A DNA stretch of 49,209 nucleotides from positions 1 to 49,209 of the forward strand of contig NZ_MKKC01000086.1 in NCBI RefSeq assembly GCF_001942255.1, given 5' to 3'. The stretch comes from Nocardiopsis sp. CNR-923 (GTDB lineage Bacteria; Actinomycetota; Actinomycetes; Streptosporangiales; Streptosporangiaceae). A program made the position numbers and the translations under genes. The notes below the pieces were generated by a model. That model was given only the letters and a program-made list of their open reading frames with translations. It was not told where the DNA came from and ran no database searches. Within the stretch, counting starts at the first letter, position 1, and every line of letters begins with the position of its first letter. Of this stretch, positions 29,389-37,250 are shown piece after piece.

Positions 29389-29797
29389 GGGTTCCCCTCC
29401 TATGCGGCGTGGTGGTGAGGGGGCGGACGGTGACGCCGACCTGGACGCGTCCTTCGGCGTAGGCGACCAGGAGCTTGTCGACGAGGGCGGACATGCTGCG
29501 GACGCCGTCGGTCCTGCGTTGGTCGTCGGCGCGTCTCCAGGTGTCCGCTGACAGGCGCATGCCGATCTGTTCACGGTCGGCGTTGGGGCTGGTGTCGGCG
29601 AGGTGGTCGGTGGTGATCTGACCGCTGGCGTAGGCGTTCAAGAGGAATTCGAGGATGCGCGCGGTGGACAGCCCGACCTGGTCAGCGAGGATGCTGGCGC
29701 GTGTCCACGTCTGACGTCCGACGAAAGGCTGTTTCTGGGCGCGGGTAGGGGCGGGCACGGCGTCTCCTCCGGGTGGCTCTGAGGCGATGGTAGGCAT
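29348..29797 (-). CDS. Small protein with two similar ribbon-helix-helix-like modules
   Basis: ATG 29797 gives MPTIASEPPGGDAVPAPTRA. Two similar segments follow: TWTRASILADQVGLSTARIL with EFLLNAYASGQIT, and TWRRADDQRRTDGVRSMSAL with VDKLLVAYAEGRVQ. They look like a tandem duplication of one helical module. The second begins GMRLSADTW, as in ribbon-helix-helix antitoxin-type proteins (strand, then two helices). The open frame overlaps the Uma2 gene by 41 bp. One lost base in the C-run near 29420 would instead end it at the TAG at 29400, just before the Uma2 Shine-Dalgarno. A role as DNA-binding partner of Uma2 is inference. Confidence 0.6.
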   Translation of the reverse strand: MPTIASEPPGGDAVPAPTRAQKQPFVGRQTWTRASILADQVGLSTARILEFLLNAYASGQITTDHLADTSPNADREQIGMRLSADTWRRADDQRRTDGVRSMSALVDKLLVAYAEGRVQVGVTVRPLTTTPHRRGTHDRHRPLPPATRH

Positions 29798-29852
29798 GTT
29801 CGCAGTCGTACGCAAAGTTGACCTAGTACATGCAGTGCAGGGAGTACAGACA

Positions 29853-29940
29853 CCGAGCGGCGTCCCCCGGTCGACCACGGCACGGCCGGCTTTCTAGGAT
29901 TCCGGTATGGCAGACGGTGCAACGCGTTGGGGCGTGATCG
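29853..29940 (+). repeat. Imperfect 88-bp direct repeat, copy B
   Basis: Partner of 28653-28740, ungapped and about 76% identical. It includes a TAGGAT -10-like hexamer about 8 nt before ATG 29907 and the first eleven codons of the Gfo/Idh/MocA gene. Confidence 0.7.
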
Positions 29941-30914
29941 GAACCGGTGGGATCGCCCACTCCTTGGTCGAGGCGCTGCGGGCCACGCCGACGGCGCGGG
30001 TCACGGCGGTGGCCTCGCGTTCGGCGGAGCGGGCCCGGGAGTTCGCCGCGGTGTGGGGGATCCCCCGCAGTCACGGGGGTTACGAGGACCTGGCCCACAG
30101 CTCGGACGTGGACGTGGTGTACGTGGCCACTCCGCATCCGTGGCACCATCCGCACACGCTGATGTGTCTGAACGCGGGCAAGCACGTGCTGGTGGAGAAG
30201 CCGATGGCGCTCAACGCCCTGCAGGTGGCCGAGATGACGGCGGCGGCGCGGTCGAACGGCCGCTTCCTGATGGAGGCGATGTGGACGCGTTACCTGCCCG
30301 CCTACCGCCTGGCGCGTGAGTTGGTGGCCGACGGCGCGATCGGGCCGCTGCGCTCGCTGTCGGCGGAGTTCGGCATCAACGTGCCCTTCGACCCCGACCA
30401 CCGGCTGTTCAACGCCGACCTGGGCGGCGGCGCGCTGCTCGACCTGGGCGTGTACCCGCTGGCGTTGGCCGGTGACTTCCTGGGGGAGCTCACGGTGGTG
30501 GGGGCGACCCGGCGGCTGTCGCCGGACCGGATGGTGGACACGCACACGAGCGTCCTGGTCCGGGGGCGCGACGGGGTGTCGGGGACGCTGGGCTGCGCGT
30601 CGCGGTCGGCTCTGCCCAACCGTGCGGTGCTGGTGGGCGCCGAGGGGTGGCTGGAGATGGAGCGCGCGTGGGCGCCGACCGGGGTGGTGCTGCACCGCGA
30701 CGGCCGTGAGCCGTGGGCCTTCGACCGGCCCTACCGCGGCAACGGGTACGTGCACGAGGCCGAGGAGGTGGCGCGGTGCGTGGCCGAGGGCCTGTCCGAG
30801 AGCCCGGACATGCCGTGGTCGGAGAGCCTGCGCCTGGCCCGGCTCATGGATCTGGTCCGCGACGTCGGCGTCTTGGCGCACGACGCGGCCGACGGCGCGT
30901 CGGCCGGGCGGTGA
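29907..30914 (+). CDS. Gfo/Idh/MocA family NAD(P)-dependent oxidoreductase
   Basis: ATG 29907 gives MADGATRWGVIGTGGIAHSL, with the dinucleotide motif GTGGIA. The family motif EKP is in HVLVEKPMALNALQVAEMTA, and further hallmarks are VVYVATPHPWHHPHTLMCLN, RFLMEAMWTRYLPAYRLARE and GGGALLDLGVYPLALAGDFL. Length is 335 residues. Members oxidise sugars, inositols, bile-pigment or trans-dihydrodiol substrates; this one resembles the dihydrodiol-dehydrogenase/glucose-fructose group, but the substrate is not certain. A -10-like TAGGAT just upstream suggests a leaderless mRNA. Confidence 0.9.
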   Translation: MADGATRWGVIGTGGIAHSLVEALRATPTARVTAVASRSAERAREFAAVWGIPRSHGGYEDLAHSSDVDVVYVATPHPWHHPHTLMCLNAGKHVLVEKPMALNALQVAEMTAAARSNGRFLMEAMWTRYLPAYRLARELVADGAIGPLRSLSAEFGINVPFDPDHRLFNADLGGGALLDLGVYPLALAGDFLGELTVVGATRRLSPDRMVDTHTSVLVRGRDGVSGTLGCASRSALPNRAVLVGAEGWLEMERAWAPTGVVLHRDGREPWAFDRPYRGNGYVHEAEEVARCVAEGLSESPDMPWSESLRLARLMDLVRDVGVLAHDAADGASAGR

Positions 30915-30921
30915 GGGCGTC

Positions 30922-31802
30922 TCAGAGGAGCCCCGACGCCCCCGCGCCGGTGGGGGTTGCGGACTCGGGCGTGCGCCGTTCGGGGTGCGGGACCTTCGGG
31001 TGGTGGCGAAGGCGCGCGCGGACGTGGCGGGCGGCGGCGATGCGGGCGAGCACGCGGACGTTGGTGCGCGCCACGACCAGGACCGCGTCCCGGGGGCGAC
31101 CGCGTCGTCGAAGTAGCCGTCGATGCCGGTGTCGCCGCAGCGCGGCCGGATCCCGTAGATGTCACCGTCGAACATGCGGTAGGCGTCGCGGACGACCAGG
31201 GTGTCGGGGTGCAGGCGCGGACCGTCGCCCAACCAGTCGGCTGCCTCCCCGGCCAGGCGCCGGACCAGGCCGGGCAGGGACCGGTCACCGTTGGGGAAGA
31301 CGCGGTGCGCCCCGACACCCTTGCGCCAGCCCGCGTAGACGGCCGGGTGGCGGGTGCGCAGGACCACGTAGGTGTTCGACAGGGGGTGGGCGAGGACCTC
31401 GCGGGCGAGGAAGTGGGTCATCAGCGCCGTGGACAGGCCGAACCGGCGGTGGGCGGGGACCACGCCGGCGGCGTCGAGGTACAGGGAGCGGCGTGCGGCC
31501 AGCCGGAGCCGGTGGTAGCCGCCCCAGCCGACGGGGGAGCCGTCGGGGCCCAGGACGAGCGCCAGGGTGGTGATCTGGTCGAAGAACCCGGACTGGACGC
31601 GGGTGTGCCAGTAGCCGGAGTGGTCGGCGCCGAAGGCGCGTTCGGCCAGTCCGCGCAGGGTGGCGTGCAGGCGGTCGCGGCTGCGGGCGCAGAGGGCGTC
31701 AGTGCGGTCCCAGAGTGCCACGCGGTAGCCGGGGCTCAGGTCGCGGACGGTCGGCGGGCAGCTGAGGTCCCGGAGTTCGGGGCCCTGGAGTTGGATGGAC
31801 AC
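30922..31802 (-). CDS. Large GNAT-like protein, one frameshift near the C-terminus
   Basis: ATG 31802 gives MSIQLQGPELRDLSCPPTVR. The centre has an acyl-CoA-binding-like stretch: LVLGPDGSPVGWGGYHRLRL, SLYLDAAGVVPAHRRFGLST, ALMTHFLAREVLAHPLSNTY and VVLRTRHPAVYAGWRKGVGA, as in GNAT proteins. The frame would otherwise continue 1.1 kb over the next gene. A G lost in the GGG near 31100 explains this, and the corrected C-terminus ends ESATPTGAGASGLL at 30922 (about 293 residues). No close functional family is recognised. It is convergent with the Gfo/Idh/MocA gene, 7 bp apart. Confidence 0.65.
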
Positions 31803-31900
31803 GCACAGCCCTACTTTCGTTACTCTTCGGATTCAGGAGACTCCCTAACGTAGCGGACCGGTGGACGCGTGTGGGGTCATTTCGCCAAGTGCGGCGCGGA

Positions 31901-32856
31901 TCAGCGTCGGGCGGCGCGGTGGAGGCGGGTGGCCAGGCGGGCCATGTGCTCGCGCAGCTCGTCGGGCTCCTCGACCTCCATGTCGATGTCGAGCATGCCC
32001 AGATAGCAGGCCATCTGGAGGTAGGAGTGCCCGGCGCACTCCAGGACGCAGCTGGTGTCGTCCACCGGCTCGATGGAGCCGAACCAGTCGTCCGCGCGAC
32101 GCCGGGCCTCCTCGGCGGACACGGACAGGCGGATCCGCGCCCGGTGCGGCCACATGTGCAGGTCCATCCGCTCGGCCAGGTAGGCGGCCACGCCCTGTTC
32201 CGGGGGGTCGCGGGGCGGCACGCGCGGCCCGGTGGGCGTCAGCGGCCGCATCCGGTCGACGCGGAACGTGCGCCAGTCGTCGCGGTCGTTGTCCCAGGCC
32301 ACCAGGTACCAGCGGTGCCCCCGAGCGGCGAGGCGCAGCGGTTCGACGGTACGGCGGGAGGGACTGCCGTCGTGGCGTTCGTAGTCGAACCTGAGCCGTT
32401 CGCTGTCGCGGCAGGCGGAGGCGACCAGGGCGAGGGTGTCGGCGTCGACGGTGGGCCCGCCGGAGGGCATGGGGACGGTGAAGGCGCCCAGGGCGTCGAC
32501 TCTGCGGCGCAGACGGGAGGGCAGTACCTGAAGGAGTTTGGCCAGGGCGCGGACGGAGGTCTCCTCGATGCCCGACACCCCGCCCTGGGCGGCCGTGCGC
32601 AGCCCCACGGCCACGGCCACGGCCTCGTCGTCGTCCAGCAGCAGGGGCGGCAGCGCGGCGCCCGCGCCGAGCTGGTAGCCGCCTCCGGTGCCCATGGTCG
32701 CCTGGATGGGGTAGCCGAGTTCGCGCAGGCGGTCCACGTCGCGGCGGATCGTGCGCGCGCTGACGTCGAGCCGGTCGGCGAGATCGCGCCCGGCCACTCC
32801 CTGCGCGTCTGGAGCAGGGACAGCAGGCGTAGCAGGCGGGTCGAGGTCGCCTTCAT
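31901..32856 (-). CDS. WYL-domain (YafY/DeoR-like) transcriptional regulator, one frameshift
   Basis: ATG 32856 gives MKATSTRLLRLLSLLQTRRE. A G lost near 32805 (TGGCC for TGGGCC) restores GRDLADRLDVSARTIRRDVD plus RLRELGYPIQA, the HTH_11 winged helix. The WYL domain follows (RLAARGHRWYLVAWDNDRDD, WRTFRVDRMRPLTPTG; WYLVAWD motif), then a WCX C-terminal extension (RIRLSVSAEEARRRADDWFG). Corrected length is about 318 residues. WYL regulators sense nucleic acids or other ligands. Typical neighbours are VOC or glyoxalase genes, which are absent here, so the target is unknown. Confidence 0.88.
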
Positions 32857-33279
32857 CGCGGTTCCTCTCGGGCGGGGCTGCGGGAGGCCCGGCGGCGCGG
32901 GCGTTCCCTGGGCGGACACACGCAGTCTGCCAGGGCTGGAGGACAGAGGCCGTCCTGCGCCGGGCCCCGTTCCGCGGGTCCGTCCGGGTGTGCCCCGCCC
33001 TGGGCGGCGGCTCACACGACGACGGCGACCGCCTCGACACGGCGACGGTGGCGCCGCTCTCGCCGAGGGGGCGGGCTCCGGCGGTCCACACCACGCGTGC
33101 GGTCGTGGGGGCCGTGGCCGCGTGGGCGTGGTGCACGTGTTCGGTCAGGCTCCCGCTGCGGATCGGGGTGACCGCGCTCAGCGCTCCACCTCCGTGTCGT
33201 CGTTGTCGGCCTTGCCAGTGGAGGACGTCGTTCGGTGGTTCCGCCGGTTCTCCAGGCTCGGTGACGTGGGACCGTGGGT
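32857..33279. other. Intergenic region without a supportable gene
   Basis: About 420 bp of G+C-rich sequence between the WYL gene and the HTH/Clp-N pair. Open frames exist on both strands but show no recognisable motif, no Shine-Dalgarno and no consistent codon pattern. Confidence 0.5.
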
Positions 33280-33323
33280 TGTCAGTTTTATTGACAGACG
33301 ATGCCTGTCAATTTATCTTGACA
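33280..33323 (+). promoter_or_regulatory. Promoter with two tandem TGTCA-TGACA operators
   Basis: Site 1 is TGTCA-N7-TGACA (33280-33296) and site 2 is TGTCA-N8-TGACA (33306-33323), both in an AT-rich patch. TTGACA (33291-33296) and TATCTT (33314-33319) are 17 bp apart and form a near-ideal promoter overlapping both dyads. Transcription would start at about GTG 33326, so the mRNA is probably leaderless. The small HTH protein it encodes is a candidate for binding its own operators. Confidence 0.75.
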
Positions 33324-33325
33324 CT

Positions 33326-33525
33326 GTGGCTGAGAGAACCGACCCCATCGACCCGGAGACCGGACTGAGAGCCGTCGCGGCGCTGCGCAAGCTCGCCGAC
33401 CACATGGAGGCGCTGCACGTCCGCGACGCCCGCGCCAGAAGTGGTCGTGGCAGGCCATCGCCGACGTGCTGGGGGTCACACGCCAGGCGGTCCACCAAAA
33501 GCACGCACGCCGCACCCACGAGTAG
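33326..33525 (+). CDS. Small helix-turn-helix protein of a Clp-N gene pair, one frameshift
   Basis: GTG 33326 gives VAERTDPIDPETGLRAVAAL and RKLADHMEALHVRDARAR. After a single shift near 33438 the frame continues WSWQAIADVLGVTRQAVHQK, then HARRTHE and a TAG at 33523-33525. The segment WQAIADVLGVTRQAVHQKH is a compact helix-turn-helix. Corrected length is about 66 residues. Its stop is 10 nt before the next gene, whose Shine-Dalgarno (AGGAGGA) follows the stop at once, so the two form an operon. It probably autoregulates through the tandem dyads upstream. Confidence 0.78.
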
Positions 33526-33534
33526 GAGGAGACG

Positions 33535-34101
33535 ATGTTCGAGCGTTTCACCAAGGAGGCACGGGAGATCGTCCGTGGTTCCGTCGCGTCGGCGACCGAC
33601 CGGGGCGAGGGCAGGGTCGGCCCCGGGCACCTGATGCTCGCCCTCGCGGACGACCCCGACGGCACCGGGGCGCGGATCCTGGCCGACCACGGCCTCACCC
33701 GCGACGCCCTGGGGGGAGGCGGACGCCAGGACGGGCCCGCCGGGCTCACCGACGACGAGACCGCCGCCCTGCGCTCCGTGGGTGTGGACACCGACGCGGT
33801 CTTCCGAAGGATCGAGGAGTCCTTCGGCCCGGACGCGCTGCGCCCGGACCCCTCGGCGCCGCGTTCCCGCAAGCGGGGGCGGTTCGGCGGCGCCTTCGAT
33901 CCCGGGGCCAAGAAGGTCCTGGAGTTGAGCCTGCGTGAGTGCCTGGCCCTCAGGCACAAGGCGATCGGCTCGGGCCACATCCTGCTGGCGCTGCTGCGTC
34001 AGGGACTCCCCGAACCCATGGCCGCGGTGGTGGCCGAGCACGGTCTGACCTACGAGCAGGCCCGGCGGCACGTGCGGTCGGCGCTCGACGACGCCGCCTG
34101 A
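33535..34101 (+). CDS. Clp amino-terminal domain protein without ATPase
   Basis: The 188-residue protein reads MFERFTKEAREIVRGSVASA, GEGRVGPGHLMLALADDPDG and later KKVLELSLRECLALRHKAIG, SGHILLALLRQGLPEPMAAV plus VAEHGLTYEQARRHV. These are the two helical repeats of the ClpA/ClpC N-domain (F-x-x-x-A-x-x; HILLALL). No AAA+ module follows. Such stand-alone N-domains bind adaptor or damaged proteins and in actinobacteria often follow a small HTH gene as here. Heat- or protein-stress control is inferred. Confidence 0.87.
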   Translation: MFERFTKEAREIVRGSVASATDRGEGRVGPGHLMLALADDPDGTGARILADHGLTRDALGGGGRQDGPAGLTDDETAALRSVGVDTDAVFRRIEESFGPDALRPDPSAPRSRKRGRFGGAFDPGAKKVLELSLRECLALRHKAIGSGHILLALLRQGLPEPMAAVVAEHGLTYEQARRHVRSALDDAA

Positions 34102-34103
34102 CC

Positions 34104-34146
34104 CCTCGGGTCCGCGCGCGCGGCGGCCCGGCGCGAGGACCCGAGG
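34104..34146. terminator. Hairpin terminator between convergent Clp-N and DDAH genes
   Basis: CCTCGGGTCC (34104-34113) and GGACCCGAGG (34137-34146) form a perfect 10-bp stem. The 23-nt loop contains GCGCG/CGCGC, which can extend the structure. It starts 3 nt after the Clp-N stop. Confidence 0.75.
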
Positions 34147-34159
34147 CTCGCCGCCGGGC

Positions 34160-34939
34160 TCACCGCCCCGGGACGAGCACGCTCAGGCAGGTGACGCAGC
34201 CCTCCATCTTCTCGAACTCCGAGACGTCCACCGGCAGGACCCGCCAGTGGTCGGCGGCCAGTTCGTGGACGGTCGCGTGCGCCGCGGCGCTGACCAGCAC
34301 GTCTTTCCCGCTCAGGGGAAGGACGTGCGCCCCGGGCTCCTCGGAGGCGCGGCGGACCGGCGGCAGGGCCCCGGCGTCCACCAGGTCGGGCAGACCGACC
34401 AGCGTCCCGTCCGGCAGCGCGGTCACCGCCGACTTCAGGTGCAGGACCGCACCCAGCCCGACCCGGCGGACCTCGCGCCCCAGCGGTTTGAGCAGCCGCG
34501 CCAGCTGGCCGGCTCCCTCGGCGTTGGTCCGGCCGCCCACCCCCACGTACACGGTCTCGCCCACCTGGAGCACGTCGCCGCCGTCCAACGTGCCCGGGGA
34601 CTCCACCCGCGCGAGCCGAAGACCGAGCGACCGGACCGTCGCCTCCACGCCCTCGACCTCGCCGCGGCGCTGCTCGGCCCCGGGCCGGGCCAGCACCGCC
34701 AGGTCCCCGCAGACCACCACGGTGTCCTCGACGAACACGGAGTCGGGCAGGTCCGGCGCTGGATCGACCTCGACCACCCGCCAACCCGCCGAGGCCAGGG
34801 CCTCCTGGTAGATCACGAACTGGCGCATGGCCAGCACGGGATCCACCGACGAGCGGGACACGTGGGTGAGGATGCCCCGTTCCATGCGGGGGCTGGGCCT
34901 GCGGGTGAGCGCCAGACCGGGGCTGGTGTGTCCGTCCAC
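34160..34939 (-). CDS. Dimethylarginine dimethylaminohydrolase/amidinotransferase family protein
   Basis: GTG 34939 (GGGAGA upstream) gives VDGHTSPGLALTRRPSPRME, RGILTHVSRSSVDPVLAMRQ, which aligns with the DDAH N-terminus. Key residues are visible: DSVFVEDTVVVCGDLAVLAR (Glu-Asp at the substrate pocket), TLDGGDVLQVGETVYVGVGG (Asp), GLGAVLHLKSAVTALPDGTL (catalytic His in HLKS) and the nucleophilic Cys near the C-terminus (EKMEGCVTCLSVLVPGR). Length is 259 residues. The enzyme hydrolyses methylated arginines to citrulline and methylamines. It is divergent from an FAD-dependent amino-acid oxidase; joint amino-acid catabolism is plausible. Confidence 0.92.
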   Translation of the reverse strand: MDGHTSPGLALTRRPSPRMERGILTHVSRSSVDPVLAMRQFVIYQEALASAGWRVVEVDPAPDLPDSVFVEDTVVVCGDLAVLARPGAEQRRGEVEGVEATVRSLGLRLARVESPGTLDGGDVLQVGETVYVGVGGRTNAEGAGQLARLLKPLGREVRRVGLGAVLHLKSAVTALPDGTLVGLPDLVDAGALPPVRRASEEPGAHVLPLSGKDVLVSAAAHATVHELAADHWRVLPVDVSEFEKMEGCVTCLSVLVPGR

Positions 34940-35068
34940 GTGGTCTCCCGGGATGCGGTGACGGGGTGCGGGAGAGCTCAACGTACCCCGCGGTCCGCCC
35001 CGCTCCCCGTACGCGGCACGCGGGTCGTCCGTCTTGTCCGGGACCCGCCCGCGCGGCAGGGTGGACAC

Positions 35069-36184
35069 ATGGACGTGATCGTTGTCGGCGGCGGCATCGT
35101 GGGGATGAGCGCGGCCTTCCACCTGGCCAGGAAGGGAGTGTCCACCGCGCTGGTGGACGCCTCGCACCCGGGGCAGGCCACCTCGGCCGGAACCGGGGTG
35201 GTGTTCCCTTGGCCGTTCCCCTGGGACACGCCGGGCACGTGGGCGTTCAAGGCACGGGCGGCCGCGCACTACCCGGGGCTGATGGCCGAGCTGGCCGAGG
35301 ACGGGCAGGCGACCGGCTACGAGACGGTCGGCGGGATGTCGGTGGACCGGGAGGGGGACGACGCCGGGTACGACCTGATGCGCTCCCTGGCGCAACGGCC
35401 GGAGTTCGCCACCATGGGACGGGTGGAACGGCTGTCTCCGGGTGAGGCGACCCGCCGGTTCCCGCTGGTGCCCCAGGACTACGGGGGTGTGTACGTGGAG
35501 GGGATGGCGCGTGTGGACGGCCGTCGGGCGCGCACCGCGCTGTTCAACGCCGCCGAGGAGCGGGGGCTGCGGTACCACAAGGGCGACGCCCGCCTGGCGT
35601 GGAACGGGCGCCGTGTGACCGGGGTGCTCGTGGGCGGCGAGGAGCTGGAGGCCGACGTGGTCGTCGTCGCGGCGGGGGCGTGGTCGGCGCGGCTGCTCAC
35701 GACGGCGGGGGTGGAGCTGCCGGTGTTCCCGGTGCGCGGACAGATGACGCACTTCGCGCTGCCGGGGCGCGACACCCGCTCTTGGCCGGTGGTGCGCTTC
35801 GGGGAACGCGAGTACTACGTGTGCGCGTTCGGCCCCGACCGGGTGGTGACGGGCGGGACGGTCGAGCCCGACGCGGGGTTCGACCGTCGGGTGACCGCGA
35901 GCGGGTTGCTGCACAACCTGTCCACGGCGGTGCAGGTCCTGCCGGGATTGGCCGAGTCCTCGGTCGTGGAGACTCGGGTGGGTTTCCGGCCGGGCACGCA
36001 CGACGGCCGCCAACTGCTGGGGCGGGTCGAGCGGCTGCCGGGGGTCGTGGTCGCCACGGGGTTGGGAGCGGAGGGGCTGACGCTCGGGCCCTACCAGGGG
36101 CTGGTCGCCGCCCAATTGGCGATGGGCGAGGACCCGGGGTTCGAGCTTGCGGAGTTCCGGCCCGACCGCCCCCAGGACACGTGA
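35069..36184 (+). CDS. FAD-dependent oxidoreductase, D-amino-acid oxidase (DAO) family
   Basis: ATG 35069 gives MDVIVVGGGIVGMSAAFHLA, the FAD-binding GxGxxG motif at the very N-terminus, then KGVSTALVDASHPGQATSAG. The DAO-fold middle includes LEADVVVVAAGAWSARLLTT, LPVFPVRGQMTHFALPG and TRVGFRPGTHDGRQLLGRVE. The C-terminal FAD motif is GVVVATGLGAEGLTLGPYQG. Length is 371 residues. Members oxidise glycine, sarcosine, D-amino acids or related amines. The divergent DDAH gene suggests amine or amino-acid use, but the substrate cannot be read from the sequence. Confidence 0.88.
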   Translation: MDVIVVGGGIVGMSAAFHLARKGVSTALVDASHPGQATSAGTGVVFPWPFPWDTPGTWAFKARAAAHYPGLMAELAEDGQATGYETVGGMSVDREGDDAGYDLMRSLAQRPEFATMGRVERLSPGEATRRFPLVPQDYGGVYVEGMARVDGRRARTALFNAAEERGLRYHKGDARLAWNGRRVTGVLVGGEELEADVVVVAAGAWSARLLTTAGVELPVFPVRGQMTHFALPGRDTRSWPVVRFGEREYYVCAFGPDRVVTGGTVEPDAGFDRRVTASGLLHNLSTAVQVLPGLAESSVVETRVGFRPGTHDGRQLLGRVERLPGVVVATGLGAEGLTLGPYQGLVAAQLAMGEDPGFELAEFRPDRPQDT

Positions 36185-36216
36185 CGCACACCACAGAAAT
36201 TGATGCCCTTTTCCAT

Positions 36217-36247
36217 TTGACATTTTCGCGAGAAGGCTTGCTAGAAC
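36217..36247 (+). promoter_or_regulatory. Putative promoter of the siderophore-interacting protein gene
   Basis: TTGACA (36217-36222) and TAGAAC (36242-36247) are 19 bp apart in an unusually AT-rich stretch (36185-36300). No classical IdeR/DmdR iron box (TTAGGTTAG dyad) is recognised. Confidence 0.45.
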
Positions 36248-36300
36248 TTGAGTTTCGCCCTTGAGAGAACCAGGGCGAGCAGCTATTCTTAGGAGTTTTG

Positions 36301-37155
36301 GTGAGCCAGAGATCGCCCGTCCGTCACCTTCGTGTCAGCTCGTCGCTCCGCCTCACCCCGCACATGGTGCGCGTGACCTTCACCGGGGAGGATCTGACCT
36401 CCGCCTTCCTGGGCGGGCCCGACCAGCAGGTCAGGCTCTACTTTCCCCGCGAGGGCCAGGAGCGGCCCCGCATGCCCGAGGCCGACGGCGACCTCATGTC
36501 GTGGTACCAGGCCTACACGGCCCTGCCCGAAGACGAGCGCCCCTGGATGCGCGCCTTCACCCTGCGCGGCCACGACCCCGACCTCGGGACCGTCGACATC
36601 GACTTCGTCGTGCACGGCGATGACGGGCCCGCCACCAGCTGGGCGCGCCGGGTCCGGCCGGGCGCGGTCCTGGGCATGGTCGGCCCCTCTCCCGAGTACT
36701 CCCTGCCCTTCGACACCGCCACCCCCGACAATCTGCTGCTGGCCGGCGACGAGACCGCCCTGCCCGCCATCGGCACTCTGCTGGAGAGCCTTCCGGAGGG
36801 GCGGCGCGCCCTCGTCCTGGCGGAGGTCCGCGACGCGGGGGAGGAGCTGCCCCTGCCCACCCGCGCCGACGTGGACGTGCGGTGGGTCCACCGCGGGGAG
36901 GCCGCCCACGGGGACCGGCTGCTGGAGGCCGTGCGCGCCGCCGACCTGCCCCCGGGCAGGGTGGGCGCGTGGATCGCGGGGGAGGCGGGCATGGTGCGCG
37001 CCCTGCGCCGCCACCTGGTCCAGGACCGTGGCGTGCCCAGGAAGGACATCGACTTCACCGGGTACTGGCGGCGGACCCTGACCCAGGACGACGCCCCCAC
37101 CGGTGAGGACATGGCCGACGCCCGCGAGAAGGTGGCTCTTCACCAGGAGCGATAG
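36301..37155 (+). CDS. Siderophore-interacting protein (FAD-dependent ferric-siderophore reductase)
   Basis: GTG 36301 lies 5 nt after AGGAG (36291-36295). The protein reads VSQRSPVRHLRVSSSLRLTP, HMVRVTFTGEDLTSAFLGGP, with the FAD-binding stretch RAFTLRGHDPDLGTVDIDFV, VHGDDGPATSWARRVRPGAV, and the SIP C-terminal domain LLLAGDETALPAIGTLLESL and AWIAGEAGMVRALRRHLVQD, GYWRRTL. This matches the ViuB/SIP family, which reduces ferric siderophores with NAD(P)H in the cytoplasm. Length is 284 residues. It has its own promoter; the FhuF-like reductase at 24253 could act in the same process. Confidence 0.92.
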   Translation: MSQRSPVRHLRVSSSLRLTPHMVRVTFTGEDLTSAFLGGPDQQVRLYFPREGQERPRMPEADGDLMSWYQAYTALPEDERPWMRAFTLRGHDPDLGTVDIDFVVHGDDGPATSWARRVRPGAVLGMVGPSPEYSLPFDTATPDNLLLAGDETALPAIGTLLESLPEGRRALVLAEVRDAGEELPLPTRADVDVRWVHRGEAAHGDRLLEAVRAADLPPGRVGAWIAGEAGMVRALRRHLVQDRGVPRKDIDFTGYWRRTLTQDDAPTGEDMADAREKVALHQER

Positions 37156-37250
37156 GGCGGACGCGGCGTCCGGGCGCGGCTCCACCGGTTCGGTGCGCTC
37201 GTTCGCCAGGATGGCCAGGTGGCGGAGCGCGCCGCGGAAAGGCGGGACCG

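Noticed and set aside
29823..30921. Long minus-strand extension of the GNAT-like frame across the Gfo/Idh/MocA gene
   Set aside because: Shadow of a well-supported plus-strand gene; explained by a lost G near 31100.
32857..33279. Open frames on both strands between the WYL and HTH genes
   Set aside because: No motif, start signal or consistent codon bias; treated as non-coding.
36185..36300. Possible iron box (IdeR/DmdR) before the siderophore-interacting protein
   Set aside because: No TTAGGTTAG-type dyad found; only a promoter-like TTGACA/TAGAAC pair is visible.
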